A stretch of DNA of 64,000 nucleotides from Pseudomonas sp. B21-040 (GTDB lineage Bacteria; Pseudomonadota; Gammaproteobacteria; Pseudomonadales; Pseudomonadaceae). The stretch's first letter is position 1, and the number at the start of each line of letters is the position of its first letter. Below are positions 26,393-36,991 of the stretch, one piece after another. Below the pieces are notes generated by a model. It had not been told where the DNA came from. It saw only the letters and a list, made by a program, of their open reading frames with translations, and searched no databases. A program made the position numbers and the translations under genes. The stretch is from the NCBI RefSeq assembly GCF_024748695.1, contig NZ_CP087176.1:1295501-1359500 (forward strand), written 5' to 3'.

Positions 26393-27150
26393 GGCGTTAC
26401 CTTGTTGTGATGAAGGTGAGTAATGACGTTGTGGGTGATCAACAGGCTCAGGGTCTGGTTGAGGTCGAACGCGGGAGCGGACTCCACGGCCTGAATCAGG
26501 GGCTGGCCGTTTTGCAGGTTCTGGATGAAAGCGCTGGCGCCGGGGTCGATGGCAAAGACTTCCACGTCCAGTTCGTTGCGCACGATCAGCGTGTGTTGCC
26601 CAACGTTCAGATCGATCCCCGCCAGCGTTGCGTCTTGCTGATGTGCCGCCCAGATCGAAACCACGGCAAAGGCTGACGTCAACAGGTGCAAGGAGGGATG
26701 AAATTCGACAGTCAATTCGACCAGGGCTTGCGGATTGGCGAGTGCTGCGCCGATCTGTTGGTGGCTCAGCGGTTGAGCGTCGGCGGCGTGGTAAGCGACA
26801 GTGCGCAAGCGTTCCAATCGCGCGACATCGGCCAGATAGGGCAGGCTGGCCGCCGGTTCGAAGCCTTCGACGAAGTCCGCAAAATCGTCGCCGTAATCCT
26901 TTATCAGCGGGCTTCGGGGCGCATTGCCGAGCAAATAGATCCCGGCCATGGCGCGGAAGAATTCATCGCCGACCAATTGCGCCACTACGGGGTAGCTGTG
27001 CGCCAAGGCGTTGATCAGCGAGCTCTGCACATTGTTGCGATACACCGCGAAACGGCTGGCGGGATCGGCACCGTTGACGCTGAACAAGCCCTCGAGGCAC
27101 GTCAATTGGCGATCAAGCAGGGCGGCGGCAAATGCGGCTTGAGTGCTCAT
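26389..27150 (-). CDS. bufC1: DUF2063 protein (BufC-type partner of the DUF692 enzyme)
   Basis: A 253-residue protein. The N-terminal domain (about residues 5-100, with [22 protein letters not shown]) is the DUF2063 'putative DNA-binding' domain, but in these clusters it acts as a partner of the DUF692 enzyme and as precursor-binding (RRE-like) component, as in MbnC. A C-terminal domain follows. Start overlaps the bufB1-type stop by 4 bp, and its own stop overlaps the DoxX start by 4 bp, so expression is tightly coupled. The DNA-binding label of this family is misleading here. Confidence 0.87.
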   Translation of the reverse strand: MSTQAAFAAALLDRQLTCLEGLFSVNGADPASRFAVYRNNVQSSLINALAHSYPVVAQLVGDEFFRAMAGIYLLGNAPRSPLIKDYGDDFADFVEGFEPAASLPYLADVARLERLRTVAYHAADAQPLSHQQIGAALANPQALVELTVEFHPSLHLLTSAFAVVSIWAAHQQDATLAGIDLNVGQHTLIVRNELDVEVFAIDPGASAFIQNLQNGQPLIQAVESAPAFDLNQTLSLLITHNVITHLHHNKVTP

Positions 27151-28010
27151 GGTCGACCCCCGGCACACAGCAAGAGCTCATCGGCCTGACGCGCCTCGGC
27201 GTGCAAGACGCTGAAGGCCGGCAGCTGATTGTCGCGTTCGATCAGGGTGGCTATCGGGCCTGTTCGCTCCAGCACGTGCCGGTACAGCGACCAGACGGCG
27301 TTATCGATGGGGGCGCCGTGATCATCTATCAGCAGGCGGTCACCGAGGCTGTCGGTGTCTTCGGCAAACCCGGCCAGATGAATCTCGCCGATGCTTTGAA
27401 GGGGCAGGGCGTTGAGGTAAGCCAAAGGGTCGCGACGATGATTGATGCACGACACGTAGACATTGTTCACGTCCAGCAACAGCCCGCAGCCCGTGCGGTG
27501 GATGACTTCGCCGATGAAGTCGGCTTCATCGATGGTCGAACGCTCGAACGCCAGGTAAGTGGCCGGATTCTCCAGCAACATCGGGCGTTTCAGGGTGCTC
27601 TGCACCTGGTCGATGTGTTCGCAGACGCGGTCTAGCGTTGCGTTGTCATAGGCCAGAGGCAACAGGTCATTCAAAAACGCCGGGCCATGACTGGACCAGG
27701 CCAGGTGTTCGGATAAAGAGTGGGGTTGATAGCGCTCAATCAGTGCGTCGAGGCGCTTGAGGTGCTGAGTGTCCAGCGGACCTTCAGCACCGATCGACAA
27801 GCCTACGCCATGCAATGACAGCGGGTATTGCTCGCGAATCAAACCCAGGAAGTGATGAAACGGGCCGCCGGCCACCATGTAGTTTTCGGCGTGGACTTCG
27901 AAAAAACCGATGTCCGGGTGTGAACCGAGCACTTCACGGAAGTGCTCGGTCTTGAGCCCCAGCCCGGCGCGGGGCGGGAGCCCGAACGTTGAAGCGTTCA
28001 TGGTCGACAC
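27147..28010 (-). CDS. bufB1: DUF692 multinuclear non-heme iron enzyme (BufB-type, RiPP maturation)
   Basis: A 287-residue TIM-barrel enzyme of the MNIO (DUF692) family, which binds two or three iron ions and modifies cysteines in peptide precursors. The expected metal ligands are visible: [37 protein letters not shown] and IDDHG. Its substrate should be the DUF2282 protein encoded 16 nt upstream. Family members such as MbnB and the bufferin enzymes oxidise Cys to heterocycles; thiooxazoles are reported for bufferins. It overlaps the DUF2063 gene by 4 bp. Confidence 0.93.
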   Translation of the reverse strand: MSTMNASTFGLPPRAGLGLKTEHFREVLGSHPDIGFFEVHAENYMVAGGPFHHFLGLIREQYPLSLHGVGLSIGAEGPLDTQHLKRLDALIERYQPHSLSEHLAWSSHGPAFLNDLLPLAYDNATLDRVCEHIDQVQSTLKRPMLLENPATYLAFERSTIDEADFIGEVIHRTGCGLLLDVNNVYVSCINHRRDPLAYLNALPLQSIGEIHLAGFAEDTDSLGDRLLIDDHGAPIDNAVWSLYRHVLERTGPIATLIERDNQLPAFSVLHAEARQADELLLCAGGRP

Positions 28011-28026
28011 TCAGGCGGGGTTCAGA

Positions 28027-28335
28027 TCAGGCTTTGGCTTTAGCTTTGTAGGCTTCCATCTGACCGAAACCGGTCGGCGAGGTCTCACTTGCAGTCGTCG
28101 CGCAGGTGCCTTTAGGGACCAGTTTCCAGGCATTAGTCTGGAAGTCGGTTTTCGAGGTGCCGGCGCACGTGGTGCCAGCGCCTGCTGCGCAATCGTTATG
28201 GCCTTTCATGGCAACGCCGAAGCATTTTTCCATGTCGTCGGCGGCGTGGGCGGTGGAAACAGCGGCCATGCTCAAAGCAGAACCGAGGGCCAGAACCAGG
28301 GCGGTGGCGGACAGGGTGCGGGTGGTAGCAGTCAT
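28027..28335 (-). CDS. bufA1: DUF2282 bufferin precursor (BufA1-type RiPP)
   Basis: A 102-residue exported peptide. A Sec signal peptide of about 31 residues ends in AVSTAHA, and the mature part has four conserved cysteines ([24 protein letters not shown]). This is the DUF2282 family, shown recently to be RiPP copper-binding proteins (bufferins) in which the DUF692 enzyme converts some Cys residues to heterocycles. It should chelate copper in the periplasm. The start has GGAG 7 nt upstream. The older label 'integral membrane protein' for this family does not fit the sequence. Confidence 0.92.
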   Translation of the reverse strand: MTATTRTLSATALVLALGSALSMAAVSTAHAADDMEKCFGVAMKGHNDCAAGAGTTCAGTSKTDFQTNAWKLVPKGTCATTASETSPTGFGQMEAYKAKAKA

Positions 28336-28390
28336 GGTGTTTCTCCGGTTTTTGAGGATTGGCAAGAACGCGTTTGTGCTTGCTTACCCC

Positions 28391-28420
28391 ACTAGAGAAA
28401 GGTCATGGCGATGCGTTACA
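28391..28420 (-). promoter_or_regulatory. Candidate extracytoplasmic-sigma promoter of the bufferin operon
   Basis: Read on the minus strand, TGTAACGCAT is followed after about 15 nt by CTCTAGT, 55-85 nt upstream of the bufA1-type start. TGTAAC resembles ECF sigma -35 boxes. No sigma-factor gene is in the window. This is a suggestion only. Confidence 0.3.
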
Positions 28421-28466
28421 GCCGCGCCCAAAATTTTTAAAAAAACCTCAAAACACCATCAACCCC

Positions 28467-28562
28467 TTGTAGGAGCCGAGCTTGCTCGCGATAGCGGTTT
28501 GTCATTCGACATCACTGTTGTCTGATCCACCGCTATCGCGAGCAAGCTCGGCTCCTACAGGG
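28467..28562. repeat. REP doublet (GTAGGAGCCGAGCTTGCTCGCGA class)
   Basis: TTGTAGGAGCCGAGCTTGCT and its inverted copy ending AAGCTCGGCTCCTACAGGG enclose about 50 nt. It lies between bufA1 and the livF terminator. Confidence 0.93.
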
Positions 28563-28593
28563 ATGCATTGTCTGCAATGTAAATGGCAGGCAC

Positions 28594-28618
28594 AAAAAAA
28601 CGGCCCGAAGGCCGTTTT
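28594..28618 (-). terminator. Rho-independent terminator of the liv operon
   Basis: AAAACGGCC and GGCCGTTTT pair around CGAA. Read on the minus strand it ends in seven T, 18 nt after the livF stop. Confidence 0.9.
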
Positions 28619-28635
28619 CTGTTTACCGCAATGGC

Positions 28636-29337
28636 TTAACCGCCGAGGTACGCTTCACGCACTTTCGGATCGGTCAGCAGGGCTTCACCCGTGCCTTGCA
28701 TCACCACCCGGCCGTTCTCCAGAACGTACGCACGGTCGGCAATTTTCAGTGCCTGGTTGGCGTTCTGCTCAACCAGGAACACTGTCACACCGTCTTTGCG
28801 CAGCTGTTCGATGATGTCGAAGATCTGCTGGATGATGATCGGCGCCAGACCCAACGAGGGTTCGTCGAGCAACAACAGCTTGGGTTTGCTCATCAGCGCA
28901 CGGCCGATGGCGAGCATTTGCTGTTCGCCACCGGACATGGTGCCGCCGCGTTGGGCGAAGCGTTCTTTCAGGCGTGGGAAAAGTCCGAGAACCTTGTCCA
29001 TCTGTTCCTGATAGTCGCCCTTGTCGGTGAAAAAACCGCCCATGGCGAGGTTTTCTTCCACGGTCAGGCGGGAGAACACCCGACGACCTTCCGGGACCAC
29101 GGCGATGCTTTTGCGCATGATCTGCGACGAGCTCTGGCCGACCAGTTCCTCACCCATGTAGCGGATGCTGCCGCTGTGGGCTTGCGGCGAACCGCAAAGC
29201 GTCATCAGCAGGGTCGACTTGCCGGCACCGTTGGCGCCGATCAACGTCACGATTTCGCCCTGACGGACTTCGACGTTGACGCTGTGCAGGGCCTGGATCT
29301 TGCCGTAGAAGGTGGAAACGTTTTCGAATTGCAGCAT
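28636..29337 (-). CDS. livF: Branched-chain amino acid ABC transporter ATP-binding protein LivF/BraG
   Basis: A 233-residue ABC ATPase: Walker A GANGAGKST, signature MSGGEQQML, Walker B LLLLDEPSLGL and the switch-His in FLVEQN. The short length and the FSRLTVEENL segment mark it as LivF rather than LivG. It works with LivG as the ATPase pair of the high-affinity leucine/isoleucine/valine importer. It is last in the operon, abutting livG with no gap, and followed by a terminator. Confidence 0.95.
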   Translation of the reverse strand: MLQFENVSTFYGKIQALHSVNVEVRQGEIVTLIGANGAGKSTLLMTLCGSPQAHSGSIRYMGEELVGQSSSQIMRKSIAVVPEGRRVFSRLTVEENLAMGGFFTDKGDYQEQMDKVLGLFPRLKERFAQRGGTMSGGEQQMLAIGRALMSKPKLLLLDEPSLGLAPIIIQQIFDIIEQLRKDGVTVFLVEQNANQALKIADRAYVLENGRVVMQGTGEALLTDPKVREAYLGG

Positions 29338-30101
29338 TTACGCTTCCCCCAGGTAGGCTTTGATCACTTCGGGATTGTCGCGGATCTGATCCGGCGTGCC
29401 GTTGGCCAGAGGCGTGCCCTGGTTGATCACGACGATGTGGTCGGAAATGCTCATGACCAGTTTCATGTCGTGTTCGATCAACAGCACAGTGACGTTGTGC
29501 TCTTCACGCAGCACGCTGATCAGCGCCTTGAGGTCTTCGGTTTCCTTCGGGTTCAGGCCGGCAGCCGGTTCGTCGAGCATGAGGATCCGCGGACGGGTCA
29601 TCATGCAGCGAGCGATTTCCAGACGACGTTGCTGACCGTAAGCCAGGGTACCGGCCGGGCGGTTGGCGAAGGCCTTGAGGTTGACCTTCTCCAGCCAGTA
29701 CTCGGCGAATTCCATGGCTTCGCGTTCGCTTTTGCGAAAGCCCGGCGTCTTGAACAGGCCGGCCAGGAAGTTGGTGTTCAAATGACGGTGCTGGGCGATC
29801 AAGAGGTTCTCGACCGCGGTCATGTCCTTGAACAACCGCACGTTCTGGAAGGTGCGCACCACGCCTTTGAGGGCGATCTTGTGGCCCGGCAGGCCTTCGA
29901 TCGGCTCGCCGTCCAGCAGGATGCTACCGCCGCTCGGCTTGTAGAAGCCGGTCAGGCAGTTGAACACCGTGGTCTTGCCGGCGCCGTTGGGGCCGATCAA
30001 TGCCACGACCTGTTTTTCCTTCACGGTCAGGGCCACGCCGTTGACCGCCAGCAAGCCGCCGAAGCGCATGCTCAGGTTTTCTACTTTCAGGATCTCGCGG
30101 C

Positions 30102-30105
<4 letters not shown>
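29338..30105 (-). CDS. livG: Branched-chain amino acid ABC transporter ATP-binding protein LivG/BraF
   Basis: A 255-residue ABC ATPase with Walker [10 protein letters not shown], the LivG-type signature [15 protein letters not shown] and Walker [12 protein letters not shown]. It carries the C-terminal extension typical of the LivG subunit. It overlaps livM by 4 bp (ATGA) and is directly followed by livF, so all three are translationally coupled. Confidence 0.95.
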
Positions 30106-31354
<1,249 letters not shown>

Positions 31355-31358
<4 letters not shown>

Positions 31359-32278
31359 ACTTTTTCAACCTCCGGACGGCCCAACAGGCCGGTTGGCCGG
31401 AACAACAACACCAGAACCAATAGACCGAAAGCCACGACATCCTTGTACTGGTCGCCGAAAATGTCGGCACCAAAGGCTTCCGCTACCCCCAGCACAATCC
31501 CGCCGAGCATGGCGCCGGGAATGCTGCCGATACCGCCCAATACCGCTGCGGTGAAGGCCTTGAGGCCGACGAGGAAACCGGCGTTCGGGTTGATCACACC
31601 GTATTGCATGCTCAGCAGCACAGCCGCGATGGCCGCCAGTGCAGCACCGATGACGAAGGTCAGGGCGATGATGTTGTTGGTGTTGATACCCAGCAGGTTG
31701 GCCATCTTGATGTCTTCGGCACAGGCACGGCAGGCGCGACCCAGGCGAGAGCGGGAGATGAACAGCGTCAGGCCGAGCATGGCGATGAACGTCACCACGA
31801 ACACCACGATTTGCATGTAGGAAATCAGCACTTCATGTGCACCACCTGGCCCGATGGCAAAGTTGCCGGGGATCAGGTTGGGGATGGATTTGTCCTTGGA
31901 GTCTTGCGCCAGCAGAACCGTGTTCTGCAGGAAGATCGACATGCCGATGGCGGAAATCAGCGGAATCAGACGGTTGCTGCCGCGCAAGGGGCGGTAGGCA
32001 ATCCGTTCGATGCTGTAGCCGTAGGCACTGGTCACGACGATGGTCGCGAGGAAAGCGGCAGTCATCAACAGCGGAACGCTGTCGAGTCCCATCATGGACA
32101 GGCCCGCGATGGCGATGAACGCCACGTAGGAACCAATCATGTACACCTCGCCGTGGGCGAAGTTGATCATTCCAATGATGCCGTAAACCATCGTATAGCC
32201 GATGGCGATCAGGGCATACGTGCTGCCAATGGTCAGACCATTAACCAGCTGTTGGAAAAAGTGATAGATGTCAGGCAT
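31355..32278 (-). CDS. livH: Branched-chain amino acid ABC transporter permease LivH/BraD
   Basis: A 307-residue permease, first of the livHMGF genes, with about eight membrane segments, [17 protein letters not shown] near the N-terminus, and the loop [16 protein letters not shown]. It follows braC by 232 nt, with a hairpin in that gap that probably lets braC be made in excess over the membrane subunits. Confidence 0.95.
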
Positions 32279-32454
32279 TACAGCGCTCCTAAAAACCTGA
32301 TACGCATTTCACTGGTGGAGTCATTTTCCCGCTCGAGCCCCGTGGATCTGCATCCACTTCGAACGCGAGGTTTGCCAGCGAACCGCTGATGACGGTTTTG
32401 AGATTTTCAGGTGGGGAGACTGGCGGATCACGCCAGCGCGGCCCAAAACGTTCG

Positions 32455-32484
32455 TAAAACAAAGCCCACGGCACGCCGTGGGCT
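32455..32484 (-). terminator. Terminator or attenuator between braC and livH
   Basis: AGCCCACGG and CCGTGGGCT pair around a 4-nt loop. On the minus strand TTTGTTTT follows. It lies 27 nt after the braC stop and can set the ratio of binding protein to permease. Confidence 0.8.
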
Positions 32485-32510
32485 CTATTGGCAGTCAGTC
32501 AGGCAAAGCC

Positions 32511-33638
32511 TTACTGAGGCGAAGCTTCAGTTTTTGGTTTGCCGAAGTGCCACTCGTAAACCACAAATTTGAAGTCTTTCAGGTCGCCCTTGTCGTCGAA
32601 CGCCAGGTCGCCAGTCGGGGTTTTGAAGGTGCCAGCGTGGATGGCAGCAGCCACTTTGGCGGTGTCTTCGGACTTGGCAGCCTTGATGCCGTCGGCGATC
32701 ACTTCCACAGCCGAGTAGGCCGGGAACACGAACGGACCGCTCGGGTCTTCTTTCTTCGCCTTGAACGCGTCAGCCAGGGCAACGTTGGCCGGATCCTGGT
32801 CGAAGGATTTCGGCAGGGTTACCAGCAGACCTTCGGAAGCGTCTTTGGCGATCTGCGAAATGGAGTCGTTACCCACGCCTTCCGGACCCATGAACTTGGC
32901 TTTCAGGCCTTTTTCCTGGGATTGACGCAGGATCAGACCCAGCTCCGGGTGGTAGCCGCCGTAGTAAACGAAGTCGACATTGGCTTGCTTGAGCTTGGAG
33001 ATCATCGAAGAGAAGTCTTTGTCGCCGGCGTTGATGCCTTCGAACACGGCAACCTTGATGCCTTTGCCTTCGAGGGTTTTCTTCACGGCGGTGGCGATGC
33101 CTTCACCGTATTGCTGTTTGTCGTGCAGAACAGCAACGATTTTCGGTTTTACGTGATCGGCAATGTAGTTACCGGCGGCAGGGCCTTGGGCGCTGTCCAG
33201 ACCGATGGTGCGGAACACCATTTTGTAACCACGAGCGGTGATGTCCGGGCTGGTGGCAGCCGGGGTGATCATGATCACGCCTTCGTCTTCGTAAATGTCC
33301 GAAGCCGGTTGAGTGGAGCTGGAGCACAGGTGACCGACCACGAACTTGACGCCGTCGTTGACGACTTTGTTCGCTACCGCTACCGCTTGTTTCGGATCAC
33401 AGGCGTCATCGTATTCAACGGCTTCGAGTTTCTTGCCGTCTACGCCGCCTTTGGCGTTGATCTGTTCGATGGCCATTTTGGCGCCACTGAACTGCATGTC
33501 GCCGTATTGGGCTACAGGACCGGTCTTAGGGCCGGCGATGCCGATCTTGATGGTGTCAGCTGCGAACGAATGGCTGGCAACCCCGGCCAGAACCATAGCG
33601 GCAAACAGTTTGGAAATCTGCTTAGTAGCCTTAGTCAT
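32511..33638 (-). CDS. braC: Branched-chain amino acid ABC transporter substrate-binding protein
   Basis: A 375-residue periplasmic binding protein. The signal peptide ends in ASHSFA before ADTIKIGIAGP. The type I fold of Leu/Ile/Val-binding proteins is seen in GPKTGPVAQYGDMQFSGAK and VVGHLCSSSTQPASDIYEDE; the two Cys in that region and near YDDACDPKQ can form the family disulfide. It should deliver branched-chain amino acids, and in Pseudomonas also alanine, to LivHMGF encoded downstream. A 16-bp palindrome lies about 100 nt upstream. Confidence 0.95.
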   Translation of the reverse strand: MTKATKQISKLFAAMVLAGVASHSFAADTIKIGIAGPKTGPVAQYGDMQFSGAKMAIEQINAKGGVDGKKLEAVEYDDACDPKQAVAVANKVVNDGVKFVVGHLCSSSTQPASDIYEDEGVIMITPAATSPDITARGYKMVFRTIGLDSAQGPAAGNYIADHVKPKIVAVLHDKQQYGEGIATAVKKTLEGKGIKVAVFEGINAGDKDFSSMISKLKQANVDFVYYGGYHPELGLILRQSQEKGLKAKFMGPEGVGNDSISQIAKDASEGLLVTLPKSFDQDPANVALADAFKAKKEDPSGPFVFPAYSAVEVIADGIKAAKSEDTAKVAAAIHAGTFKTPTGDLAFDDKGDLKDFKFVVYEWHFGKPKTEASPQ

Positions 33639-33738
33639 AGTGCTCCACTCTTACTGTTGTAGTTTTTATAGTCCTGGCGCCGAAAGCAGCAGAACCGGGT
33701 CAGATATCTGCGACATTCCCCGGAAAAGCCCCTCGGCA

Positions 33739-33754
33739 ACTGTACCGGTACAGT
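33739..33754. promoter_or_regulatory. Perfect 16-bp palindrome upstream of braC
   Basis: ACTGTACCGGTACAGT is a perfect palindrome in the 350-nt divergent gap between braC and the DUF2288 gene, about 100 nt before the braC start. The form fits a dimeric repressor site. The rest of the gap shows no gene. Confidence 0.5.
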
Positions 33755-33988
33755 GTAGAGCGCCGATTGTCAGCCTGGGAAGGCGGCGCCGGGGGGCAAA
33801 TCCTGCGAGTGTCGCTTTTTTGAATGAAAAAGACAGAATTGCGGCGGGGCATTGAGGGGCTTATAGCCGGATCCAGTGCATTCCTTGGCATTCCTGCGCT
33901 TTTCAATTCAGTGACTCAATTGCATCCGGGTTTTTCTGCCAGATTATCGACGTTATCATTTGCGTCGATTTCATTTCCGGACAGTCCC

Positions 33989-34312
33989 ATGAATCAAGAA
34001 CCTAGCACCCTCTATGCCAAGCTGCTTGGTGAAACCGCATCTATTACCTGGAAAGAGTTGGAGCCGTTCTTCGCCAAGGGTGCCCTATTGTGGGTCGACC
34101 CCGGCCTGGATTTGATCGCCGCCGCGGAGGCCGTGGCTCAGGATGAAGGCGAGAAAGTGGCCGCCTGGCTGGCCGCCGACAAGGTCGCCAAGCTCTCTGA
34201 AACGCGGGCGCTGGATCTTTTTGAACGTGATCCGCAGCTGTGGGCTGTGGTGGTTTCGCCGTGGATTCTGATCCAGGAAAGGGCAGCGGGCGAAAGCGTC
34301 GCACCAAAGTAG
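33989..34312 (+). CDS. DUF2288 family protein
   Basis: A 107-residue cytoplasmic protein with YAKLLGETASITWKELEPFF and SPWILIQE, the pattern of DUF2288. It is mostly helical by composition. Function is unknown. The ATG at 33989 is preceded by CGGACAGTCCC, a weak RBS; an in-frame extension to 33824 would be AT-rich, unlike the gene. It stands alone, divergent from braC. Confidence 0.82.
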   Translation: MNQEPSTLYAKLLGETASITWKELEPFFAKGALLWVDPGLDLIAAAEAVAQDEGEKVAAWLAADKVAKLSETRALDLFERDPQLWAVVVSPWILIQERAAGESVAPK

Positions 34313-34491
34313 TGCTTAGTCCCGATGATAAAAAGTGTGTAGGTGAGTAGCGTGATGGCACGTTGCCGTGGAGAAAGGCCACGTACAGGGCCAGCATCAC
34401 GGTAACGTAAACGTAACGGGCACAGTTCAGTGAGCAGCCGAAGGGCTGCTTAATTGTTTCTGGATATTGGATTTAGCTGATTTCGAAACCG

Positions 34492-34588
34492 CAATCGCGG
34501 GCAAGCCCGGCGCCTACAAGGTTGATGGCGTTCACAACATGTGTGATCGACATCGTCCCTGTAGGAGCCGAGCTTGCTCGCGATTGGG
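34492..34588. repeat. REP doublet, mixed classes
   Basis: A degraded unit (ATCGCGGGCAAGCCCGGCGC) and an intact one (TGTAGGAGCCGAGCTTGCTC) face each other across about 45 nt, just after the DUF2288 gene and before the end of the tubulin-like gene. Confidence 0.8.
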
Positions 34589-34598
34589 GCTCCGCCGA

Positions 34599-36794
34599 TT
34601 AAGCGGTTTTGCCCGTATGGTTATTCAGCGAAATAACCTTGGTCTTGCCGATGCGGTGACGGTAGATCTCGCGCAGGTATTTGATCGCCTTCTTCACGCA
34701 ATCGCGTGACAGACGAATGTCGTTGATCGAGACAAACTTGTCTTTGTCATTGATCAGCTCGCGGTACTTCTTCTCGTACATCGGTTTGATCGCGTACCAG
34801 TTGGTATCGAGGATCTTCGCCGGGTTTTCGAACTCGTTGAGCAAATCATCGATCCGGTCTTCGTCGAACTCTTCATTAATGATGAAATCGAGGATCGAGT
34901 TGTCCAGCGTCTCGTCGAAGCGGTACGGGTTTTTCGCAAAGCAGCGCTTGATGAAGGCCACGATCAGCGTCAGGAAGTCGTCCGACAGGCACGGGCTCTT
35001 GGCGATCAGGGTGGTCAGCGACAAGTTGGCCGAAGCGCCAATCACCAGCGCATAACGCTTGAGCGTGGTGTTCGGGAACAGGCTGTTGAGGTGAGTCTTC
35101 AACCGGTTCAGGTCCATGTAGGACAGCTTGTAGTCTTTTGGCAGCGAAACAATCGACACCACCGACGAGCAGTTCTTGAAGAAGTGCAGGTCGTGCAGCG
35201 CCGCGGCGTCGTAACCCGAATTCTTGTACTGCTCCAGCGAGGCGCGATAGCGCTTGGACTCGATCGGCAGCAGGCTGATGCCTTCGATCGCCTGGGTCAC
35301 CTTGTTGAAGTGCGGCAGGTCGATGGAGCGGAAGAACAGGTCGTCGATGTTCAGGCGCTGCGGCTCTTTCTCGAACACCTTGAACTTGTCGCTGCTCGGC
35401 GGCGGGGTTTCCGGGACGACGGATTCGGCGTAGGCAATCGCCACCGGGCCGGCCAGGCTCATGAACAGGTCGTTGGCGTCCAGGCGAATGGTTTCGCCGA
35501 TGTCGATGCCGGCACGACGGAAATAGTTCTGGTCGTAGTCAGTGGTGACCGCCTGCGCCGTCAGAATGTTGAAGATCTGTTGCGAGATGTACTGGTTGGC
35601 GTGCTTTTCCATCGCATTGACGTCAATGTTCTGGATGTTGCCGTCATCGCTTTCTTCGGCATAACGCATGATGTCGTTGGAGATCAGCATCATGGCGTTC
35701 CATGGGCGGATACGCCCCATGACACTGGCTTCACTGCTGTCTTCGTTGGCGAAGTTGTAAGAGAAGTCCCACTCTTCTGACAGGTATTTGCACAGCAGGC
35801 GACCGGCGTTGATGTGCAGCGCCTCAGACATTTCACTGCGGTGATCGGAAATGTTCGGCAGCACGCAAATGCCGCTGGTGAAGATCGGCTCGAAGACGAA
35901 GGAGTGACCGCTTTTGCCGTCGTGTTCATCCATCGGCTTGGTGTCGAACGTCTTGTTCATGTACGAGTGTTGTTGGGCCAGGCCGAATTCCGAAGCCATG
36001 CCCGAACCGGTACCGCCACCGGCGCTGAAAATCGAGAAGTACAGGCGCGACTGGTTGGCTTTGATCCCGCAGCTGTCGATCAGGTACGAGTGAATCATCT
36101 TCCAGTCAGGGCTGGAGAAACGCTGGGTGTCCTTGTTCAGGATGATCTTGGCCAGGTACTGACCGAGAATCGGCGCGTTACCGGCGCCACCGGCGTGGAC
36201 TTCCGACAAGTCCATGATTTTCATTTTGCTGTAGTCGCGCAGGAAGCCGCTCTTTTCGCCTTTGCGCGAGAAGCGGATGCGACCGGCGATGTCTTTGTCC
36301 AGGTCGCCGAGCATGACCAGCGGCTCTACCAGGAACACCGGTTTGGCACCCTTGTTGGTACCCAGGCGCAGGTTGTTACGAATCCATTGCGCCGGGCTGT
36401 AGCCCTTTTCTGCAAAACGTTTGTCCGGCGACAGACGGTCTTCGTTGTTGAATTCGTTGAGGTAAAACTTGCGGGCGTTGTACACCAGCTCCGCGACGTC
36501 CAGGGCGATGTTGGAGCCGCAACGACCCAGGCCAATCAGGCACACCGACGGGAATTCCTGGTCGTTGTGCTGTTCGCTGATGCCCTCGAGATGGGGTGGA
36601 CGCGGGAACACCATGTCGCGCAGGCCATCGAGGTTATCGAGGATACGGTCGGTGTTGGTTTCGGTGAAATACAGGTACTGCTGAGTGGCCAGCGGGCGCG
36701 CCGGGGTCAATGGCTTCGACGATGAGGGGCTGTTCGCCGCGGGGCTCAGTGTCAGATCGGAGACCGTAGTGGCCGGGTTATTTTTAGAAGTCAT
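34599..36794 (-). CDS. Tubulin/FtsZ-superfamily protein (Tubulin_2-like), solitary
   Basis: A 731-residue protein with the marks of the tubulin/FtsZ superfamily. The N-terminal nucleotide loop is LIGLGRCGSNIALDVAE (about residues 85-101) and the tubulin signature is FSAGGGTGSGMAS, with GGGTGSG at residues 259-265; GGAGNAPILGQYLA lies between. It is much longer than FtsZ (about 390) and lacks a C-terminal FtsA/ZipA peptide. The first 50 residues are Ser/Pro/Thr-rich, and the last 300 residues resemble nothing I know. GTP binding is likely; polymer formation is inference. I chose ATG 36794; a start at 36893 would add 33 residues. It has no operon partner. Confidence 0.8.
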   Translation of the reverse strand: MTSKNNPATTVSDLTLSPAANSPSSSKPLTPARPLATQQYLYFTETNTDRILDNLDGLRDMVFPRPPHLEGISEQHNDQEFPSVCLIGLGRCGSNIALDVAELVYNARKFYLNEFNNEDRLSPDKRFAEKGYSPAQWIRNNLRLGTNKGAKPVFLVEPLVMLGDLDKDIAGRIRFSRKGEKSGFLRDYSKMKIMDLSEVHAGGAGNAPILGQYLAKIILNKDTQRFSSPDWKMIHSYLIDSCGIKANQSRLYFSIFSAGGGTGSGMASEFGLAQQHSYMNKTFDTKPMDEHDGKSGHSFVFEPIFTSGICVLPNISDHRSEMSEALHINAGRLLCKYLSEEWDFSYNFANEDSSEASVMGRIRPWNAMMLISNDIMRYAEESDDGNIQNIDVNAMEKHANQYISQQIFNILTAQAVTTDYDQNYFRRAGIDIGETIRLDANDLFMSLAGPVAIAYAESVVPETPPPSSDKFKVFEKEPQRLNIDDLFFRSIDLPHFNKVTQAIEGISLLPIESKRYRASLEQYKNSGYDAAALHDLHFFKNCSSVVSIVSLPKDYKLSYMDLNRLKTHLNSLFPNTTLKRYALVIGASANLSLTTLIAKSPCLSDDFLTLIVAFIKRCFAKNPYRFDETLDNSILDFIINEEFDEDRIDDLLNEFENPAKILDTNWYAIKPMYEKKYRELINDKDKFVSINDIRLSRDCVKKAIKYLREIYRHRIGKTKVISLNNHTGKTA

Positions 36795-36991
36795 TGTGCG
36801 CCATCTACCTGGACTTGTTGGCTGAGCGACAGCTGTCGTCGAACCATTCACGGAATGGGATCTCGCGTCTTTTTTTGCGCGTATTTGGCCCAAGACTCAG
36901 GAACGGGCCTGAGCAACACTGGGGGGAATCCTTTCCTTAGTCATGATGAATCGGCCACTATTCGGCGATCTTTAATCCAAAAGGAGGCTAA

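Noticed and set aside
26389..27150. DNA-binding transcription factor (family name of DUF2063)
   Set aside because: The gene sits between the DUF692 enzyme and DoxX genes with overlaps on both sides, which fits the RiPP partner role and not a regulator.
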